Assembly (NCBI RefSeq): GCF_900142655.1
Contig: NZ_FRBQ01000009.1
Span: 1-64,000, forward strand
Source of the DNA: Phytopseudomonas punonensis
GTDB taxonomy: Bacteria; Pseudomonadota; Gammaproteobacteria; Pseudomonadales; Pseudomonadaceae
Direction of reading: 5' to 3'
Length of the DNA: 64,000 nucleotides
The notes beneath the pieces were generated by a model. It was given only the letters and a program-made list of their open reading frames with translations. It did no database searches and had not been told where the DNA came from. The translations under genes and the position numbers were made by a program. Shown piece by piece: positions 16,738-24,566 of the stretch (the first letter of the stretch is position 1; every line of letters starts with the position of its first letter).

Positions 16738-16773
16738 ATAAGGCGCCCACAAAGTATTTTGTAGGCGCCTTAT
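16738..16773. terminator. Bidirectional terminator between wbpM and the NAGGN peptidase gene
   Basis: A near-perfect 16-bp stem: ATAAGGCGCC at 16738-16747 pairs with GGCGCCTTAT at 16764-16773, extended inward by ACAAA/TTTGT after one mismatch, loop GTAT. On the - strand it is followed by TATTATTTTTAAATTT, so it fits best as terminator of the M42 peptidase gene that ends at 16781. The + strand side is also T-rich, so it may end wbpM transcripts too. Confidence 0.88.
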
Positions 16774-16780
16774 GCCTCTC

Positions 16781-17974
16781 TTATTTATCTTCTTTTTCTC
16801 TATTTCCCACCAAGCTATCCACCGTCGGTACCCGCGTCTCCGGCTCCATTTGCGCATCATGTTCCAGCTGATGGCTGAAACGCTCCAGCGAGCCGTTTTC
16901 CGGCTGCGCATCGCTGGCGAATACTGGCGGGCTGAGCAGGTAGGCGCCGAGCAGGCGGGAGAGGGCGGCCAGGCTGTCGATATGGGTGCGTTCGTAGCCG
17001 TGGGTGGCGTCGCAGCCGAAGGCGATCAGTGCGGTGCGGATGTCGTGGCCAGCGGTGACGGCCGATTGGGCGTCGCTGTGGTAGTAGCGGAACAGGTCGC
17101 GGCGTACCGGGATTTCGTTTTCGCTGGACAGACGCAGTAACTGGCGGGACAGGTGATAGTCGTATGGGCCGCCCGAGTCGTGCATGGCCACGCTAACGGT
17201 GTGCTCGGTGGAGCGCTGGCCGTTGGCGACCGGTGCGATGTCGATACCGACGAATTCGCTGACGTCCCATGGCAACGCCGCGGCCGCGCCGGAGCCAACT
17301 TCCTCGGTAATAGTGAATAGCGGATGGCAGTCGATGGGCGGCTCCTGGCCACTTTCCACTACAGCCTTGAGCGCAGCGAGCAGGGCTGCGACACCGGCTT
17401 TGTCGTCAAGGTGGCGGGCACTGATATGGCCGCTTTCGGTGAACTCCGGCAGCGGGTCGAAGGCCACGAAGTCGCCAACTGATACGCCCAGGCTCTCGCA
17501 GTCGGCGCGGCTCGCTACTAGGGCATCTAGGCGCAGTTCGACGTGATCCCAGGAGATTGGCATCTGGTCGACTTCGGTGTTGAAGGCGTGTCCAGAGGCT
17601 AGCAGCGGCAGTACGCTGCCGCGAAATACACCGTTATCACTGAATACGCTGACCCGGCTGCCCTCGGCGAAGCGGCTGGACCAGCAGCCGATGGCGGTGA
17701 GGCACAGGCGGCCATTGTCTTTGATTTCGCGCACCATTGCGCCGATGGTGTCGAGATGCACCGAAACCGCTCGATCCGGGCTCTCGCGCCGACCTTTGAG
17801 GGTGCCGCGAATGGTGCCGCGGCGGGTCATTTCGAAGGGAATGCCGATTTCAGTGAGCCGTTCGGCGACGTAGCGCACGATGGTGTCTGTGAAACCGGTA
17901 GGGCTGGGAATGGCGAGCATCTCCAGCAGGACCTTTTGCATGTACTCGAGATCGGGTTCTGGAATTTGCGACAT
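16781..17974 (-). CDS. M42-family peptidase of the NAGGN osmoprotectant cluster
   Basis: A 397-residue M42 (glutamyl aminopeptidase/endoglucanase-like) metallopeptidase. Metal and catalytic residues are seen in VSVHLDTIGAM, RHLDDKAGVAAL, TITEEVGSG, GIDIAP and the C-terminal THGYERTH. Members next to ngg and asnO-type genes form a distinct group thought to act with N-acetylglutaminylglutamine amide (NAGGN), probably in its turnover; the precise reaction is not established as far as I know. The ATG at 17974 has GGAGAG 5 bases upstream. It is third in the - strand series asnO-ngg-peptidase but separated from ngg by 298 bases with two inverted repeats, so it may be partly independently transcribed. 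Confidence 0.85.
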   Translation of the reverse strand: MSQIPEPDLEYMQKVLLEMLAIPSPTGFTDTIVRYVAERLTEIGIPFEMTRRGTIRGTLKGRRESPDRAVSVHLDTIGAMVREIKDNGRLCLTAIGCWSSRFAEGSRVSVFSDNGVFRGSVLPLLASGHAFNTEVDQMPISWDHVELRLDALVASRADCESLGVSVGDFVAFDPLPEFTESGHISARHLDDKAGVAALLAALKAVVESGQEPPIDCHPLFTITEEVGSGAAAALPWDVSEFVGIDIAPVANGQRSTEHTVSVAMHDSGGPYDYHLSRQLLRLSSENEIPVRRDLFRYYHSDAQSAVTAGHDIRTALIAFGCDATHGYERTHIDSLAALSRLLGAYLLSPPVFASDAQPENGSLERFSHQLEHDAQMEPETRVPTVDSLVGNREKEDK

Positions 17975-18166
17975 GGGCTCTCCATCTAGGACGGGGCGGG
18001 CCGCCGAGATGCGTCAGTCTCTGGTGAATGCGTTGACGCTTGTCGACGGACGGAAAAGTTGCGCTGTGTTACATCCTGACCTGTATTTGCTGCGAGGGTT
18101 TCAGGGTATGCCCGTATTCGGGCTGCTGGGCAGCATTTGACTGGTTTCGCGGGAGTGATCAGCTGT

Positions 18167-18215
18167 TCATACCTGCGCATGAGCGCGTCAGGGCGACGCT
18201 CCTACGCAGGTATGA
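18167..18215. repeat. Long inverted repeat in the ngg to peptidase spacer
   Basis: TCATACCTGCG (18167-18177) is exactly repeated inverted as CGCAGGTATGA (18205-18215). Inside, GAGCG pairs with CGCTC, so the whole can form one 49-base hairpin. There is no U-tract. It could be an REP-like element, an mRNA-stabilising stem or a processing site between the two - strand genes. Confidence 0.75.
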
Positions 18216-18235
18216 GATATCTCGATGGCGCCAAA

Positions 18236-18252
18236 GCCCCGCAATGCGGGGC
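18236..18252 (-). terminator. Short GC hairpin after ngg
   Basis: GCCCCGC, AAT loop, GCGGGGC: a perfect 7-bp stem 20 bases downstream of the ngg stop on the - strand. It is followed by only TTTGG, so it is a weak or partial terminator that may lower expression of the downstream peptidase gene. Confidence 0.5.
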
Positions 18253-18272
18253 AAGCGCTGCCTGTGTTGCGA

Positions 18273-20015
18273 TCAATCGCCGACGCCGTGGCTAAGCGGG
18301 AACAGCAGATCGATGAAGCGTTCGGCGGTCGGCTGCGGTTCGTGGTTGGCCAGGCCCGCGCGTTCGTTGGCTTCGATGAACACGTGTTCGGGTTGATCCG
18401 CGGCGGGGACCAGTAGGTCGAGACCGACTACCGGAATGTCCAGCGCGCGTGCGGCCTTTACCGCGGCTTCTGCCAGGACTGGATGCAGAATGCCGGTTAC
18501 GTCTTCCAGAATACCGCCAGTGTGCAGATTCGCGGTCTTGCGCACGGCCATGCGTTTGCCCTGGGGCAGCACGCTGTCGTAATCGAAACCAGCCGCGTGC
18601 AAGGTGCGCAGGGTTTCGGCATCCTTGGGGATGCGGCTTTCGCCGCCAGTTGCTGCCTGGCGGCGGCGGCTTTGTGCGTCGATCAGCTCGCCAATGGTGT
18701 GGCGGCCATCGCCGAGGACTTCGGCAGGACGGCGAATCGCAGCGGCGACTACTTCGAAGCCGATCACCACGATGCGCAGATCAAAGCCTTCGTGGTAGCT
18801 CTCCAGTAATACGCGCTCGTCGAATGGGCGAGCGCGCTCGATAGCCGCCTGGACGTCGGCAGGCGTACGCAGGTCGACGGCGACGCCTTGGCCTTGCTCG
18901 CCATCCACGGGTTTGACCACCAGGCTACCGTGCTCAGCAAGAAACGCCGCATTCTCCTCAGCGCTGCCTGCCAGCCGTTGTGCCGGCAGGCTCAAGCCAG
19001 CGCGGCTCAGGGTGCGATGGGTCAGGCGCTTGTCCTGACACAGAGTCATGGTAACGGCGCTGGTCAGGTCAGTGAGTGATTCGCGGCAGCGGATGCGGCG
19101 GCCGCCCTGGCTGAGCGTAAACAGGCCGGCTTCGGCGTCGTCGATCTGCGCGTCGATGCCGCGACGACGGGCTTCGTCGACGATAATGCGTGCGTATGGA
19201 TTAAGCTCGTCGTCCGGCCCAGGGCCGAGAAATAGGGTCTGATTGATACCGTTCTTGCGCTTGACGCTGAAGGTTTGCAGCTCACGGAAACCCAGCTTCG
19301 AATACAGCTTCTTGGCCTGATCGTTGTCGTGCAGCACTGACAGGTCGAGGTGGCTCAGGCCGCGGCTCATGAAGTGTTCAATCAGGTGGCGCACCAGCAC
19401 TTCGCCCACGCCGGGGCGGCTGCAAGCCGGGTCTACAGCTAAGCACCAGAGGCTGCTACCGAGTTCCGGATCTTTGTAGGCCTTCTGGTGATTGAGGCCC
19501 ATCACGCTGCCGATCACCGCGCCGCTGTCTTCGTCTTCTGCTAGCCAGTAGACGGGACCGCCCTGATGGCGAGGCGTTAGCTTTTGAGGATCCAGCGGCA
19601 GCATGCCGCGGCTCTGATACAGGCAATTAATGGCCTGCCAGTCGGTGTCGGTCTGCGCCCGGCGAACGCGGAAGCCACGAAAGCCTCGGCGTGCCTGGCG
19701 ATAGTCGCTGAACCACAGGCGCAGGGTGTCCGATGGATCGAGAAACAGTTGCTGGGGCGCGTAGGACAGTACTTGGTGCGGTGCGGCGACATAAAGGGCG
19801 ATATCACGTTCGCCGGGCTGCTCGCTGAGCAGTTCTTCAGCCAGCAAGGCGGCATCCGGGAACGTGTGACCGATCAGCAGCCGGCCCCAGCCGCAGTGGA
19901 CGATTTGCGGTTGGCTGATACCGTCGCCGTGCTCCTCGGCAAACCGCGCCTGCAGGCGCTCGTAGGAGGGGGACTGGCCCCGCAGTAGACGTTGGTTGTG
20001 GGCAGTGGCTCGCAT
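18273..20015 (-). CDS. ngg: N-acetylglutaminylglutamine synthetase
   Basis: A 580-residue two-domain enzyme. The middle N-terminal part is a GNAT acetyltransferase (VDPACSRPGVGEVLVRHLIEHF and HDNDQAKKLYSKLGF); the C-terminal half is an ATP-grasp ligase (SLVVKPVDGEQGQGVAVDL, IVVIGFEVVAAAIRRPAEVLGDG, VFIEANERAGLANHEPQPTAERF). It should acetylate glutamine and join a second glutamine to give the dipeptide precursor of the osmolyte NAGGN. The layout and the asnO neighbour identify it. The RBS AAGGAA lies about 10 bases before the ATG at 20015. Transcription probably comes from asnO. Confidence 0.9.
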   Translation of the reverse strand: MRATAHNQRLLRGQSPSYERLQARFAEEHGDGISQPQIVHCGWGRLLIGHTFPDAALLAEELLSEQPGERDIALYVAAPHQVLSYAPQQLFLDPSDTLRLWFSDYRQARRGFRGFRVRRAQTDTDWQAINCLYQSRGMLPLDPQKLTPRHQGGPVYWLAEDEDSGAVIGSVMGLNHQKAYKDPELGSSLWCLAVDPACSRPGVGEVLVRHLIEHFMSRGLSHLDLSVLHDNDQAKKLYSKLGFRELQTFSVKRKNGINQTLFLGPGPDDELNPYARIIVDEARRRGIDAQIDDAEAGLFTLSQGGRRIRCRESLTDLTSAVTMTLCQDKRLTHRTLSRAGLSLPAQRLAGSAEENAAFLAEHGSLVVKPVDGEQGQGVAVDLRTPADVQAAIERARPFDERVLLESYHEGFDLRIVVIGFEVVAAAIRRPAEVLGDGRHTIGELIDAQSRRRQAATGGESRIPKDAETLRTLHAAGFDYDSVLPQGKRMAVRKTANLHTGGILEDVTGILHPVLAEAAVKAARALDIPVVGLDLLVPAADQPEHVFIEANERAGLANHEPQPTAERFIDLLFPLSHGVGD

Positions 20016-20117
20016 TGAAGAATGTTCCTTTGCTTTCGCATGGCCGGTTTTAGTCGGCTATCGGTTGACCTGTCTGTTATCCGCGGCGAGGCGGATGCGG
20101 CCATTCCAGTTGGGAGC

Positions 20118-20137
20118 GAGGGAGCCAAAGCTCCCTC
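20118..20137. repeat. Perfect hairpin in the asnO to ngg spacer
   Basis: GAGGGAGC, CAAA loop, GCTCCCTC: an 8-bp perfect stem just after the asnO stop on the - strand. No U-tract follows, so it is more likely a 3' stability or processing stem within the polycistronic message than a terminator. Confidence 0.6.
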
Positions 20138-20146
20138 GATTCATCG

Positions 20147-21916
20147 TTACAGGCCCTGTTCGCTCAACCACAGATTCAACGCGGCCATCTGCCAAAGCTT
20201 GGAGCCGCGCAGCGGGGTCAGCTGGCCTTGCGGATCGGTAAGCAGGCGGTCAAGCATCTGCGGGTTGAAGATGCCGCGATCATGAGCCGGGTCGACCAGC
20301 AGATCGCGCACCCAACCCAAGGTCGCACCTTCCAGATGCTTGAGGCCCGGCACCGGGAAGTAACCCTTTTTGCGATCGATCACTTCGGAAGGGATAACCT
20401 TGCGAGCTGCTTCCTTGAGCACGTACTTGCCGCCCTCTGGCAGTTTGTACTGGCCAGGGATACGCGCCGACAATTCGGCCAGGCGGTAATCCAGGAATGG
20501 CGTACGTGCTTCCAGGCCCCAGGCCATGGTCATGTTGTCGACCCGTTTGACCGGGTCATCGACCAGCATCACCGTACTGTCCAGACGCAGCGCTTTGTCT
20601 ACCGCGGCGGTGGCACCCGGTTGGGCGAAATGTTGACGCACGAACTCGCCGGACACGTCGCCGGTCAGCCAGGCAGGCTGCACGCACGCGGCATATTCAT
20701 CGTGCTCACGGTCGAAGAAAGCTTTGCGATAGGCCGCGAATGCATCGTCTGCGCCGTCGACCAGCGGGTACCAGTGGTAACCGGCGAACAGCTCATCGGC
20801 GCCCTGGCCGCTCTGCACCACTTTGCAGTGCTTGGCCACTTCGCGCGAAAGCAGGTAGAAGGCGATGCAGTCGTGGCTGACCATCGGCTCGCTCATGGCG
20901 CGGAAGGCAGCTGGCAGCTGGTCGAGAATCTCGTTCTCGCCGATGCGCAGTTGGTGATGCTGAGTGCCGAAGCGCTCCGCGATCAGATCCGAGTATTGGA
21001 ATTCGTCGCCGCGCTCGCCGCCGGCATCCTGGAAGCCGATAGAGAAGGTCAGCAGGTTTTCGACACCGGCTTCACGTAGCAGGCCGACCAACATGCTGGA
21101 GTCCACACCACCGGAAAGCAGCACACCGACATCCACGGCGGCACGCTGGCGAATCGACACGGCTTCACGCATGCCGTCGAGGGTGGCATCGCGCCAGTCT
21201 TCGAAGGTGAAGTTGGCTTCATCGGCATTCGGGCCGAAGTTGAGGGTCCACCAGAGCTTCTGCTCGACTTTGCCATTGGTGTCGATACGCATCCAGGTGG
21301 CAGGCGGCAGCTTTTCCACACCGGCCAGAATGGTGCGTGGTGCCGGGACGACGGCATGGAAGTTCAGGTAGTGGTTCAGCGCGATGGGGTCGAGCGTCTT
21401 GCTGATATCGCCGCCTTGCAGCAGAGCCGGCAGGCTGGAGGCGAAACGCAGGCGATCCTTGGTCTTGGACAGATATAGCGGTTTCACGCCGAGGCGGTCG
21501 CGAGCGATAAACAGTTGCTCGCTGTCACGCTCCCAGATCGCGAAGGCGAACATGCCGTTGAGCTTCGGCAGCAGGTCGGCGCCCCAGGCGTGATAGCCCT
21601 TGAGCAGCACTTCGGTGTCACCACCCGAGAAAAAGCGGTAACCGAGTTGTTCAAGTTCGCCGCGCAGTTCGGGGTAGTTGTAGATGGCGCCGTTAAAAAC
21701 CATCGACAGGCCGAGATCGTTATCGATCATCGGTTGGCCCGAGGCCTCGGCGAGATCCATGATCTTCAGCCGGCGGTGGCCAAAGGCGACAGGGCCGCGG
21801 CTGTGGAAGCCATGAGCATCCGGGCCGCGAGGGGCGAGGTGATGAGTGATGCGTTCAACGGCAGCCAGGTCGGCTGGTTTTTTATCGAATCGAAGTTCGC
21901 CTGCTATTCCGCACAT
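20147..21916 (-). CDS. asnO: N-acetylglutaminylglutamine amidotransferase (asparagine synthetase-like)
   Basis: A 589-residue class II glutamine amidotransferase. It starts MCGIAGE, so Cys2 is the glutaminase nucleophile after Met removal; the N-terminal domain runs to about residue 190. The synthetase domain has the PP-loop GVLLSGGVDSSMLVG for ATP pyrophosphatase chemistry. In this cluster it amidates N-acetylglutaminylglutamine to NAGGN, an osmoprotectant known in Pseudomonas and Sinorhizobium. The region between the only good Shine-Dalgarno and the ATG is unusual (see the hairpin at 21926-21958). Expression is expected to respond to osmotic stress, though no specific operator was recognised. 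Confidence 0.9.
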   Translation of the reverse strand: MCGIAGELRFDKKPADLAAVERITHHLAPRGPDAHGFHSRGPVAFGHRRLKIMDLAEASGQPMIDNDLGLSMVFNGAIYNYPELRGELEQLGYRFFSGGDTEVLLKGYHAWGADLLPKLNGMFAFAIWERDSEQLFIARDRLGVKPLYLSKTKDRLRFASSLPALLQGGDISKTLDPIALNHYLNFHAVVPAPRTILAGVEKLPPATWMRIDTNGKVEQKLWWTLNFGPNADEANFTFEDWRDATLDGMREAVSIRQRAAVDVGVLLSGGVDSSMLVGLLREAGVENLLTFSIGFQDAGGERGDEFQYSDLIAERFGTQHHQLRIGENEILDQLPAAFRAMSEPMVSHDCIAFYLLSREVAKHCKVVQSGQGADELFAGYHWYPLVDGADDAFAAYRKAFFDREHDEYAACVQPAWLTGDVSGEFVRQHFAQPGATAAVDKALRLDSTVMLVDDPVKRVDNMTMAWGLEARTPFLDYRLAELSARIPGQYKLPEGGKYVLKEAARKVIPSEVIDRKKGYFPVPGLKHLEGATLGWVRDLLVDPAHDRGIFNPQMLDRLLTDPQGQLTPLRGSKLWQMAALNLWLSEQGL

Positions 21917-21925
21917 AGTTTATAA

Positions 21926-21958
21926 AGCCCGCGTATTTCCTGGGCTCTGTTCCTCCTT
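21926..21958 (-). promoter_or_regulatory. Hairpin between a distant Shine-Dalgarno and the asnO start
   Basis: On the - strand, AAGGAGG (plus-strand CCTCCTT at 21952-21958) lies 35 bases before the ATG at 21916, too far for normal use. Between them AGCCC and GGGCT (plus-strand 21926-21930 and 21942-21946) can pair and would shorten the effective distance to about 14 bases. No other binding site is close to the ATG. This could be a structure-dependent initiation site, possibly responsive to ionic conditions; alternatively the AAGGAGG is coincidental. Confidence 0.35.
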
Positions 21959-22170
21959 AACGTCAGTCCGTACCAGTGTGTTCCGGTTCTGAGTTCCAGT
22001 GCGCTCCAGGGCGCACCGGAGTCGATCGAGCAATTACAAAGATGCTGCGCGCAACTGGCGGCGCAGCACGCTCGAGTTTTTTCGAGTCCCTAGGCGGCGT
22101 GAACGTTCAATAAAATGGCCTGAGGGTGGCCTTTGGGCTGCATGGTTCTGGCTTTGTGGAAAGGCTGCAA

Positions 22171-22198
22171 TCGCTTCGCGGGCATGGCCCGCTCCCAC
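22171..22198. repeat. REP element, copy 1
   Basis: TCGCTTCGCGGGCATGGCCCGCTCCCAC, the reverse of the common Pseudomonas REP unit (GTGGGAGCGGGCCATGCCCGCGAAGCGA), with the self-complementary core CGGGCATGGCCCG. Confidence 0.85.
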
Positions 22199-22306
22199 AC
22201 GGGGAACGCTGGCAGCCTAGGGAAGGTTCCGCCTGACAGCTATTTGGGGGAAAGGTCATAAGCCATGATGGGTTCACCCATCCAGTCTGGCTTTGCAAGG
22301 TCCACT

Positions 22307-22335
22307 ATCGCTTCGCGCGCATGGCGCGCTCCCAC
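22307..22335. repeat. REP element, copy 2
   Basis: ATCGCTTCGCGCGCATGGCGCGCTCCCAC. Same orientation as copy 1; two compensating changes keep the core palindromic (CGCGCATGGCGCG), which indicates that the stem is selected or spread with the element. Confidence 0.85.
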
Positions 22336-22380
22336 AGTAGAGTGACTGCAACCCAGAGGAATGGTCGCTCGCTACCGGTT

Positions 22381-22404
22381 GTAGGAACGGGCCATGCCCG
22401 CGAT
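22381..22404. repeat. REP element, copy 3, inverted
   Basis: GTAGGAACGGGCCATGCCCGCGAT, in opposite orientation to copies 1 and 2, so copies 2 and 3 make a BIME-like inverted pair 45 bases apart. Confidence 0.75.
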
Positions 22405-22459
22405 TTGGCAGGCTGCTCCTTGCTGAGGGGGCGCCGTCTGCCACCAGCGCGCTATCTAT

Positions 22460-24418
22460 TCAGCCTTTGCGGATCAGCTGGCGCAGCATGAAGCGATTGG
22501 GGTGGCAGCCTTCGGCGACATCTTTAGGGACGGGCAGCGGCTCGCCTTCCAGCCACGCGGCGATCAGCTCGCCTGACAGCGGTGCGGTGATCAACCCACG
22601 CGAGCCATGCCCGCTGTTGATGTACAGGCCTTCCTGCCACGAGCAGGGTGTCTGCGGCACTTGGCGTGCATCGCGAGCCAGAACGGCGTAGGCCTGGGCG
22701 AACTCGCCGGCGTCTGCCAGCGGCCCGATGATGGGTAGATAGTCCGGGCTGGTGCAACGAAAGGCAGCACGGCCTTGCAATGTTGCTGGATCCAGCGTGT
22801 CTGCCTGTAGGCGCTCGGCCAGATCGCCGGATATCTCTCTGAGCAAATCCAGATTGCTGGCATGTTCAGCGCTGCTGGGCGTGAGATCGGCGCTATCGAA
22901 ATTGAAACTGGCGCCCAGGGTATGTTCGCCCTGGCGCACCGGCGCCACATAGCCTTCAGCGCAGACCACGGTGCTCAGTTCAGCGCTTGATGGCGAGGCG
23001 GGCAAGCGGCTGATCTGCCCGCGGATGCGTTTGAGTGACAGCTGTGCGCTTTGCTCGAAGCGCACTATATCCGCGGCGCCACACAGCACTACCACCTCGG
23101 CGTCGGCCAGAACTTGATCGCCATTCAGCGCCTGCCATCTGTGATCGACACGTCTTAGTAGCAAGGCCTCGCCATGGCACTGCAAGCGGATATTGGGGTG
23201 CTCGAGCAGGTGCGTGCAGAGGGCAGGTGGATGTACCCAGCCGGCATCGGGGTAAAACAAGCCGCCGCTTGCCAGGGCGATGCCTGCACGTTGCTCGGCC
23301 TGTTGGCGATCCAGGCTGGTCAGCAATTGCGGTGCGAAGGCGGCGGCAAGCTTGGCCTGGCGCTCGGCTTCGCGCTCGTCGAATGCCAGCTGCAGCACGC
23401 CGCAATCATCCCAGTCCTGGCCTTTATGCAAGCGCTCGAGTAGTCGGCGGGTGTAGCCAAAGCCATCGACGATCAGCCGCGACAGTGCCGTACCGTGGGC
23501 AGAAAGCTTGAGGTAGAGAACGCCCTGAGGGTTGCCTGAGGCTTCCTGGGCGGCTGCGCCATGGCGCTCCAGCACCGTGACCTGCCAGCCCCTTTTGGCC
23601 AGGCTGGCGGCAGTGGCGCAACCGGCGAGCCCGGCACCGATTACCAGGGCATTTCGCTGCGAGTGGCGTGCGCTCGGCCGAGCGAACCAGGGCTTGGTCT
23701 GCTGCGTTGCGGTTCCGGTGAAGGCTCCGCGCATGACTTCCCATTTTTTGCCGAGCCCCGGCACGCGTTTCATCGTGAAGCCGGCTTCGATAAGGGCGCG
23801 CCGTACATAGCCGGTAGAGGTAAAGGTGCCAAGCGTGGTGCCCGGAGCGCTCAGTCGCGCCAGTTGCGCGAACAGCTCCGGAGCCCACATTTCGGGATTT
23901 TTCGAAGGCGCGAATCCATCGAGAAACCAGGCGTCGATACGCGCATCGAGCTGCGGCAGCATGGTCAGCGCATCGCCGATCAGCAGCGTCAGCACCACGC
24001 GGCCGTCTTCAAAGACCAGCCGCTGAAAACCTGGGTTGATAGCGCGGTAGGCAGCAAGCAGTTGATCGCTGTAGCGCTGCAGCGAAGGCCACAGAGCAAG
24101 CGCGCGCCGCAGGTCCGTCTGGGTGAGCGGATGCTTTTCCGCGCTGACGAAATGCAGTCGTGCCCCAGCTGGCGCCAGCTGTTCGAAAAGCTCCCAGGCG
24201 CACAAGAAGTTCATACCGGTGCCGAACCCGGTTTCGCCGATGACCATCTGCTCGCCGCTTTGCAGTGCGGTGAAACGCTGTGGCAGATCGTTGTTGTTCA
24301 GGAACACGTAGCGCGTTTCGTCCAGGCCGTTTTCCCGGGAGAAATAGACATCGTCATACTGGCGTGACAGGGGGTGGCCCTGGTCATTCCAGTCGAGTTG
24401 GGCATGTTGATCGGCCAT
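22460..24418 (-). CDS. mnmC: MnmC, bifunctional tRNA mnm5s2U34 biosynthesis protein
   Basis: A 652-residue fusion enzyme. The N-terminal methyltransferase domain (about 1-240; GETGFGTGMNFLCAWELF as SAM site, DAWFLDGFAPSKNPEMW) performs the last methylation; the C-terminal FAD oxidoreductase (from about 255; ALVIGAGLAGCATAASLAKRGW) removes the carboxymethyl group from cmnm5U34. It acts in wobble-uridine modification of tRNAs for Lys, Glu, Gln and others. Length and domain order match the E. coli enzyme. It is divergent from pap, with 148 bases between the two starts. Confidence 0.95.
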   Translation of the reverse strand: MADQHAQLDWNDQGHPLSRQYDDVYFSRENGLDETRYVFLNNNDLPQRFTALQSGEQMVIGETGFGTGMNFLCAWELFEQLAPAGARLHFVSAEKHPLTQTDLRRALALWPSLQRYSDQLLAAYRAINPGFQRLVFEDGRVVLTLLIGDALTMLPQLDARIDAWFLDGFAPSKNPEMWAPELFAQLARLSAPGTTLGTFTSTGYVRRALIEAGFTMKRVPGLGKKWEVMRGAFTGTATQQTKPWFARPSARHSQRNALVIGAGLAGCATAASLAKRGWQVTVLERHGAAAQEASGNPQGVLYLKLSAHGTALSRLIVDGFGYTRRLLERLHKGQDWDDCGVLQLAFDEREAERQAKLAAAFAPQLLTSLDRQQAEQRAGIALASGGLFYPDAGWVHPPALCTHLLEHPNIRLQCHGEALLLRRVDHRWQALNGDQVLADAEVVVLCGAADIVRFEQSAQLSLKRIRGQISRLPASPSSAELSTVVCAEGYVAPVRQGEHTLGASFNFDSADLTPSSAEHASNLDLLREISGDLAERLQADTLDPATLQGRAAFRCTSPDYLPIIGPLADAGEFAQAYAVLARDARQVPQTPCSWQEGLYINSGHGSRGLITAPLSGELIAAWLEGEPLPVPKDVAEGCHPNRFMLRQLIRKG

Positions 24419-24566
24419 CGCGCGGTTCCGGAGCAGACAGGGCGGCGATTCTAGCAGGGCGATGATCGCCCTGTGGCACGCAGCATCACCTACGTGTTCT
24501 TTCGGGTGGCTTGCGCAGAACAGCCAACGGCCGCAGTCTTCGCAAACCGTTCAGGGAGAGGTGCAT

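Larger units (their letters stand above)
21959..22459. other. Gene-free gap between asnO and mnmC with REP elements
   Basis: About 500 bases with no plausible gene. It carries three REP-type palindromes (listed separately). The first two share flanking sequence as well: each is preceded within 30 bases by TCTGGCTTTG, indicating a duplicated unit of about 60 bases. The asnO promoter should lie in the left 100 bases, read leftward, but no clear -10/-35 was identified. Confidence 0.6.
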
